Shown here in pieces: positions 5,842-9,520 of a stretch of 9,520 bases of DNA. The stretch covers positions 1 to 9,520 of the forward strand of contig DATGGU010000019.1 in the NCBI GenBank assembly GCA_035308365.1, given 5' to 3'. The stretch comes from PALSA-505 sp035308365 (GTDB taxonomy: Bacteria > Actinomycetota > Actinomycetes > Streptosporangiales > Streptosporangiaceae). The position numbers were made by a program, and so were the translations under genes. The notes beneath the pieces are model-generated. The model did no database searches, had not been told where the DNA came from, and worked only from the letters and a program-made list of their open reading frames with translations. Numbering within the stretch: position 1 is the first letter of the stretch; each line of letters starts with the position of its first letter.

Positions 5842-6207
5842 ATGCGGCAAAGGCCGGGCAGCCCGTATACTGAACCGATCGGTGCACTATCGCTAACACT
5901 CGATGCGACGTTCTTCGCGCTCTCGGACCCCAAGCGGCGGGGCATTCTCGAGCGCCTGGGCCACGGCCCCGCGACGCTGAGCCAGCTCGCGGGGCCGTCG
6001 GGCCTGACCCTCAACGGGATTAAGAAGCACGTCGGGATCCTGGAGCTCGCCGGCCTGGTCGAGACCGAGAAGGTAGGCCGGGTGCGCGAGTGCCGGCTGG
6101 GCCCGGCCACGGCGCTCGGTGAGGCAGGCGGGTGGATCGAGGCCCACCGCCGCGCGTGGGAGGGCCGGCTGGACCGCTTCGAGCGCTTCGTGGAGCGCGC
6201 TAGGTGA
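5842..6207 (+). CDS. ArsR-family HTH transcriptional regulator
   Basis: The winged-helix core is clear: 'LDATFFALSDPKRRGILERL', the HTH 'ATLSQLAGPSGLTLNGIKKH', the wing 'LVETEKVGRVRECRLGP', and the C-terminal 'AWEGRLDRFERFVERAR' helix. This is the short ArsR subgroup that usually precedes SRPBCC/AHSA1 genes and represses its own operon. No metal-binding Cys cluster is seen. The N terminus is uncertain: ATG 5842 gives 121 aa, ATG 5788 gives 139 aa, and neither has a ribosome binding site or looks conserved. A GTG at 5882 followed by His-Tyr-Arg resembles the usual start but is out of frame with the core. It overlaps the next gene by 4 bp (GTGA), indicating translational coupling. Confidence 0.85.
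   Translation: MRQRPGSPYTEPIGALSLTLDATFFALSDPKRRGILERLGHGPATLSQLAGPSGLTLNGIKKHVGILELAGLVETEKVGRVRECRLGPATALGEAGGWIEAHRRAWEGRLDRFERFVERAR
5866..5883 (+). promoter_or_regulatory. Putative promoter -10 and operator-like palindrome of the ArsR operon
   Basis: TATACT (5866-5871) is a near-consensus -10; no matching -35 is evident. The 10-bp palindrome ACCGATCGGT (5874-5883) lies at the expected transcription start, a plausible ArsR autoregulatory site. A transcript from here would begin downstream of ATG 5842, so either this promoter or that start is wrong. Confidence 0.4.
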
Positions 6208-6638
6208 GCCGCGAGCTCCGCTATGAGCGCCTGATCCAGGCGTCGCCCGCGCGCGTGTTCGACCTGTTCACGAGCGCGGCGGGCCAGCGTGAGTTCTACG
6301 GCAACGACGCGCCGGGCTGGGTCGTGGACTCGCGCTGCGAGCTGCGCGTCGGCGGCGCCTGGGAGATCGCCTTCGGCCCGTCGCCGGGCGAGCTGTACCG
6401 GCACCGGCACGTGTTCGAGGCGATCGAGCGCCCCCGGCGCCTGCTGCTGGCCACGACCGAGACCCGCCTGGACGGGTCGAGGTTCGCCTTCAGCACCGAG
6501 TTCACGTTCGCGCCCCGAGGCGGGGCGACTTTGATGACGATGATCCAGCGGGGCTTCCCGTCCGATGAGCTGCGCGAGGAGCACGGCCGCGGTGTGCCGC
6601 ACGCGTTCGACCGGCTGGAACGAGCGCTGCAGGCCTGA
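6204..6638 (+). CDS. SRPBCC / AHSA1-domain protein
   Basis: A 144-aa START-like fold protein of the AHSA1 (Hsp90-activator C-domain-like) family. It opens with 'RYERLIQASPARVFDLFTSA', has the conserved 'DSRCELRVGGAWEIAFG' strand pair, then 'VFEAIERPRRLLLATTE', 'FTFAPRGGATLMTMIQRGF' and the long C-terminal helix 'GRGVPHAFDRLERALQA'. Bacterial members bind hydrophobic ligands in a cavity; the ligand is not deducible. The GTG start (6204) overlaps the ArsR stop by 4 bp. This ArsR-SRPBCC pair is a recurrent arrangement in which the repressor controls its neighbour. Confidence 0.88.
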   Translation: MSRELRYERLIQASPARVFDLFTSAAGQREFYGNDAPGWVVDSRCELRVGGAWEIAFGPSPGELYRHRHVFEAIERPRRLLLATTETRLDGSRFAFSTEFTFAPRGGATLMTMIQRGFPSDELREEHGRGVPHAFDRLERALQA

Positions 6639-6652
6639 GGAAGGAAGACCGC

Positions 6653-7282
6653 ATGGCGAAGTCCGTCCTGCACATGTCGATGTCGCTCGACGGGTTCATC
6701 ACCGGCCCAGACGACGGCCCGGGCAACGGGCTCGGGGCCGGCGGCCACCGGCTGCACGAGTGGCTCGGCGAACCCGTCTGTGACTGGCCGCACTTCGACC
6801 CGCCGGGGCTGAGCGGGCAGGTGTTCGCCGAGCTGATGGCGACGGGGGCGGTCGCCGTCGGCCGCAAGACGTTCGGCTACGCCGGTCACTGGGGGGGCGA
6901 CCACCATAGCGTGCCGATCTTCGTGCCCACACGCGGCACCCCGCCGGAGCCGCAGAGCGGCTGGGTCCACTATGTGCCCGACGTCACGACCGCGATGCGC
7001 GAGGCCAAGGCGGCCGCCGGCGAGCAGGACGTGATGGTGCACGGCGCGGGCCTTGCGCAGTCGCTGCTGCGCGAGGGCCGGCTCGACGAGCTGGAGATCC
7101 ACCTGATCCCGGTCGTGCTCGGCGGCGGGCGGTGGCTGTTCGGCGCAGACCGCATCGAGTTCGAGCTGACACGCGCGACGCGCTTTGAGTCCGGTGGCGC
7201 GCCGGGCCTGCGAGCGTCAGGCCGAGCGCGTGGCATCACTACAGAAGGGAGCATCCCTCGCGAGCAAGCAGTCCTGCTGTGA
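6653..7282 (+). CDS. Dihydrofolate reductase / RibD-C family protein, copy 1
   Basis: 209 aa. N-terminal strand 'VLHMSMSLDGFITGPDDGPG', nucleotide-binding region 'GAVAVGRKTFGYAGHWGG', and C-terminal 'VMVHGAGLAQSLLREGRLDELEIHLIPVVLGGG' place it in the RibD C-terminal / DHFR superfamily of NADPH-dependent reductases. These small stand-alone members are rarely true folate enzymes, so the substrate is unknown. It follows the SRPBCC gene by 14 bases with GGAAGGAAG (6639-6647) as ribosome binding site, so it is in the same operon. After 'FELTRA' the last 35 or so residues are Arg/Gly-rich and do not resemble the family's usual closing strand ('THLRYRV'-like), suggesting a late frameshift or an added tail. 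Confidence 0.88.
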   Translation: MAKSVLHMSMSLDGFITGPDDGPGNGLGAGGHRLHEWLGEPVCDWPHFDPPGLSGQVFAELMATGAVAVGRKTFGYAGHWGGDHHSVPIFVPTRGTPPEPQSGWVHYVPDVTTAMREAKAAAGEQDVMVHGAGLAQSLLREGRLDELEIHLIPVVLGGGRWLFGADRIEFELTRATRFESGGAPGLRASGRARGITTEGSIPREQAVLL

Positions 7283-7333
7283 TCCGTCCTCCAGAACGCC
7301 GGAGCACCGGTGACCGTCTGAGGGTTCGGGATG

Positions 7334-7365
7334 TTGTTCGGCGACCGTCAACCTGACGGGAACAA
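7334..7365 (+). promoter_or_regulatory. Hairpin in the gap between reductase copies 1 and 2
   Basis: TTGTTC (7334-7339) pairs with GAACAA (7360-7365). Inside, CCGTCA (7345-7350) pairs with TGACGG (7354-7359) around an ACC loop, leaving a 5-base bulge on one side. It sits just before the GAGGAG ribosome binding site of copy 2. It may be an mRNA processing or stability element or a partial terminator. No T-tract follows. Confidence 0.4.
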
Positions 7366-7384
7366 GACAGAGGAGAGATAGGTC

Positions 7385-7939
7385 ATGCGAGACGTCATTC
7401 TGTACATGTCGATGTCACTGGACGGGTTCGTCGGCAGCGACCGTGAGCACCCCGGGATGGCGATCCCCGAGGGCGCCGAGCTCAGGCAGTGGAAGCTTGA
7501 CCGCATCAGCAAGGCCGGCGCCCACCTCATGGGCCGGGTCACCTACCAGGAGATGTCGTCGTACTGGCCGCATTCGGACGACGAGTACGCGGCCCCGATG
7601 AACGACATCCCCAAGGTCGTGTTCTCCAAGACGCTCAGCGACGCCGAGGCGACCTGGCCGGTTACCCGGGTTGCGCGGGGCGGCCTCGCAACCGGGATCG
7701 CCGCGATCAAGGCCGAGCCCGGCCCGGACGTGATCGTGTGGGGCGGCGGACGGTTCGCCGGCGCTCTGGCTGCGGCGGACCTGATCGACGAGTACCGCCT
7801 CCTGGTCCAGCCGTTGGTCCTGGGCCAAGGACGGCCCCTGTTCGGCCAGCTGCCGGGCCCGCGGCACCTGAACCTCGTCGAGGCCTTGCCGTTTCCCAGC
7901 GGCATCGTGGTGCACGTCTACCGGCCGCAGCACACCTAA
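7385..7939 (+). CDS. Dihydrofolate reductase / RibD-C family protein, copy 2
   Basis: 184 aa, the usual length. It has 'VILYMSMSLDGFVGSD' at the N terminus, 'AHLMGRVTYQEMSSYWP', 'PKVVFSKTLSD', 'DVIVWGGGRFAGALAAADLIDEY' and 'LLVQPLVLGQGRPLF'. This is the DHFR-like reductase fold with the glycine-rich NADPH-binding loop intact. The ATG is preceded by GAGGAG (7370-7375) at 9 bases. It is separated from copy 1 by 102 bases holding a hairpin, and from copy 3 by 14 bases, so 2 and 3 are tightly coupled. It shares the N-terminal 'MSMSLDGF' with copy 1 but is otherwise quite divergent, so this is not a recent duplication. Confidence 0.92.
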   Translation: MRDVILYMSMSLDGFVGSDREHPGMAIPEGAELRQWKLDRISKAGAHLMGRVTYQEMSSYWPHSDDEYAAPMNDIPKVVFSKTLSDAEATWPVTRVARGGLATGIAAIKAEPGPDVIVWGGGRFAGALAAADLIDEYRLLVQPLVLGQGRPLFGQLPGPRHLNLVEALPFPSGIVVHVYRPQHT

Positions 7940-7953
7940 GGAGGGCAGGCACC

Positions 7954-8556
7954 ATGGGCAAGGTGGTGGCGCAGGCGATCATGTCCCTCGACGGGTACGT
8001 CGCCAAGCAGGACAACACCATCGGCCGGTTGTTCGACTGGCTGCAAAACGGCGAGGTCGAGATCCCGACTCCCGCTGGGGACTTCGCCGTCCACCTGACC
8101 CCGCCGAGCTCGGAACACTGGCGGCGGGTGGTGTCCTCAGTCGGCGCACTGGTTTGCGGCCGGACGCTGTTCGAGGTGGCCGAGGGCTGGCAGGGCCGGC
8201 ACACACTGGACGTCCCCGTCGTCGTCGTGACGCACCGGGTCCCCACCGACTGGGTCGGCGCACACCCCGAGGCACCGTTCACCTTCGTGATCGACGGTGT
8301 AGCGGCCGCAGTCGCTCATGCACAGACGCTCGCTGGCGACCGCGACGTCGCAGTCACCGGTGGCACCATCGCCCGGCAGTGCCTGGACCAGGGGCTGCTC
8401 GACGAGGTGGCCGTCGACCTCGTCCCGGTCGTGATGGGCGAGGGCAACCGCCCCTTCTTCGGCAAGCTCTCGGCCGACGACGTGCTGCTCGGCAACCCAT
8501 CGGTCTGCGTTCAGGGCGACCGCGTCACCCATCTCGTGTTCCCAGTGGTGCGCTGA
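7954..8556 (+). CDS. Dihydrofolate reductase / RibD-C family protein, copy 3
   Basis: 200 aa. It has 'VVAQAIMSLDGYVAKQD', an insert 'LFDWLQNGEVEIP', 'ALVCGRTLFEVAEGW', 'VPVVVVTHRVP', 'DVAVTGGTIARQCLDQGLLDEVAVDLVPVV' and 'GNRPFFGKL'. The start at ATG 7954 is fixed by AAGGAGGG (7938-7945), which overlaps the stop of copy 2 and lies 8 bases upstream; the frame stays open further upstream inside copy 2, but that part is not this gene. It belongs to a different branch of the family from copies 1 and 2, with the 'FDW' insert seen in many actinobacterial members. Substrate unknown. Confidence 0.92.
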   Translation: MGKVVAQAIMSLDGYVAKQDNTIGRLFDWLQNGEVEIPTPAGDFAVHLTPPSSEHWRRVVSSVGALVCGRTLFEVAEGWQGRHTLDVPVVVVTHRVPTDWVGAHPEAPFTFVIDGVAAAVAHAQTLAGDRDVAVTGGTIARQCLDQGLLDEVAVDLVPVVMGEGNRPFFGKLSADDVLLGNPSVCVQGDRVTHLVFPVVR

Positions 8557-8673
8557 CCGCCGACGCACCCACAGGAGACCACGCCGGCGGCGCCGTCCCA
8601 CTCGAGGATCCGCTGACGACACCCCAGGCGATATGACCGGGCAACAGCAAAGAGAACAGAACTGGCCAATCGG

Positions 8674-8693
8674 GCGCGCCAACCACGGCGCGC
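8674..8693 (+). terminator. GC-rich hairpin downstream of the reductase operon
   Basis: GCGCGCC-AACCAC-GGCGCGC, a perfect 7-bp stem with a 6-base loop, about 120 bases after the last reductase. No T-tract. Confidence 0.35.
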
Positions 8694-8713
8694 AGGTCAT
8701 CAACGCACACCCG

Positions 8714-8734
8714 CCGAGCCGGCGCTCGGTTGTT
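8714..8734 (+). terminator. Terminator candidate for the reductase operon
   Basis: CCGAGC-CGGC-GCTCGG forms a 6-bp stem with a 4-base loop, followed directly by TTGTT. It is the better terminator candidate of the two hairpins in this gap. The rest of 8557-8853 shows no convincing gene; an unusual AT-rich patch is present at 8762-8775. Confidence 0.45.
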
Positions 8735-8853
8735 CGGGCCGCAGGAGACGTCGGTCACCATGAGTAATTAACTGAGGTTGTGAGTTAGAGCGCGCATCCC
8801 CGCCGATCGGTGCGGCCGCGAGTTCCTCGGCCTTGTCGACTTGGAGCACGCAG

Positions 8854-9513
8854 ATGCGGTCAATCTGTGCGCATGCCCCGTCGGCTCATGCCGATAAGCG
8901 CGTCAGGCTGGAGGCGATCGCTGAAAGCCAGGCGGGTGCTGCCCGGCGTTGTAAGCTCGGCTGGGTGATTGGCGCTGGTGCAGACGGTTCTGGCGAGGCC
9001 GGCTCTGGCCGTCCGTTCAGCATCCGTCCTGTGTCGGATGATCAGTGGGTGACCGTGGCCTGGCTGTGGCAGGTGTTCCGGCATGATCTGGCCTCCGTTG
9101 TCAACGGGCTCCCGTACGCCGACGGCCGGTACCAGGCAGCTCAGCTGCAACGGTTCCCCTCGCCTGGCGGAGCGGGGTACCTGGCCTGGCGGGCTCATCC
9201 CAATACCGGCGAGGACGCGCCGGTGGGGTTCGCGCTGATCGAAGGGCTCACTGGCGGCCACAGGTCGGTAACGGGATTCTGGGTTGCCCCGGCGGTGCGC
9301 CGTGAGGGGATCGGGCGCCGATTGGCTATCGACGTGCTTTCCCGGCACGAAGGTCCTTGGTCGATCGGTTTTCAGCACGATAACGCCAGCGCAGGCAGAT
9401 TCTGGAGAGAGATTGCCGATATCGTGTTCGGACCGGGAGGGTGGTCGGAGCAGCGGCGGCCCGTGCCCGGCAGACCGCACGCCCCGCCAGACCACTTCAT
9501 CGAGTCTGGCTGA
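8854..9513 (+). CDS. GNAT family N-acetyltransferase
   Basis: 219 aa from ATG 8854. The GNAT core starts at 'FSIRPVSDDQW' and includes 'PVGFALIEGL' and 'VTGFWVAPAVRREGIGRRLAIDVL', which carries the R-x-x-G-x-G pyrophosphate-binding loop for acetyl-CoA. It also has 'GFQHDNASAGRFWREIA', typical of the C-terminal half. It acetylates an amine of unknown identity. ATG 8854 has GGAG (8843-8846) 7 bases upstream. The first 37 residues lie before any recognisable domain, and GTG 8965, preceded by a TAAGCT -10-like hexamer (8952-8957), would give a 182-aa leaderless product instead. Third-position GC is lower than in the reductase operon, so it may have a separate origin. It is a separate transcription unit from the operon. 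Confidence 0.85.
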   Translation: MRSICAHAPSAHADKRVRLEAIAESQAGAARRCKLGWVIGAGADGSGEAGSGRPFSIRPVSDDQWVTVAWLWQVFRHDLASVVNGLPYADGRYQAAQLQRFPSPGGAGYLAWRAHPNTGEDAPVGFALIEGLTGGHRSVTGFWVAPAVRREGIGRRLAIDVLSRHEGPWSIGFQHDNASAGRFWREIADIVFGPGGWSEQRRPVPGRPHAPPDHFIESG

Positions 9514-9520
9514 TCCAAGC

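Noticed and set aside
5829..7102. Long minus-strand open frames opposite the ArsR-SRPBCC-reductase operon
   Set aside because: They are antisense shadows of three recognisable genes and show no family motifs.
5875..8813. 11-base repeat CCGATCGGTGC at 5875 and 8803, flanking the ArsR operon
   Set aside because: A repeat of this length is expected by chance in about 9.5 kb of GC-rich sequence, and the second copy is not near a convincing promoter.

Overview
The window is high-GC DNA with strong G/C preference at third codon positions, GTG starts and closely packed genes, which points to an actinobacterium, probably a soil or filamentous one (inference; nothing here fixes the genus). It falls into three regions.

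Left (1-2720): the 3' part of a PQQ-like beta-propeller gene entering from the left edge, overlapped in another frame by a serine-carboxyl (S53, sedolisin-like) peptidase with no propeptide, no signal peptide and no ribosome binding site of its own. The layout suggests one propeller-peptidase protein split by a +1 frame change near 1357-1378. Then come a hairpin terminator and, on the minus strand, an intact tRNA-Ala(GGC) with an 18-bp perfect palindrome in its leader.

Middle (2720-5840): gene-poor and partly decayed. It holds a minus-strand tyrosine recombinase that stops before its catalytic domain, two gene remnants, an orphan near-perfect Shine-Dalgarno sequence, and one intact minus-strand gene for a class I SAM-dependent methyltransferase. 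The methyltransferase leader is the most unusual element. It has a small upstream reading frame, a long hairpin ending in five T's, two upstream segments that could pair with the hairpin's 5' arm instead, and a 9-bp hairpin next to the gene's ribosome binding site. This looks like an attenuator or riboswitch-type leader that I do not recognise.

Right (5842-9513): a plus-strand operon of an ArsR-type repressor, an AHSA1/SRPBCC protein overlapping it by 4 bp, and three consecutive but divergent dihydrofolate-reductase/RibD-C-like reductases. Terminator-like hairpins follow, then a GNAT acetyltransferase. ArsR-SRPBCC-DHFR-like clusters are common in actinobacteria; three reductases in a row is less usual. 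The substrates are unknown.
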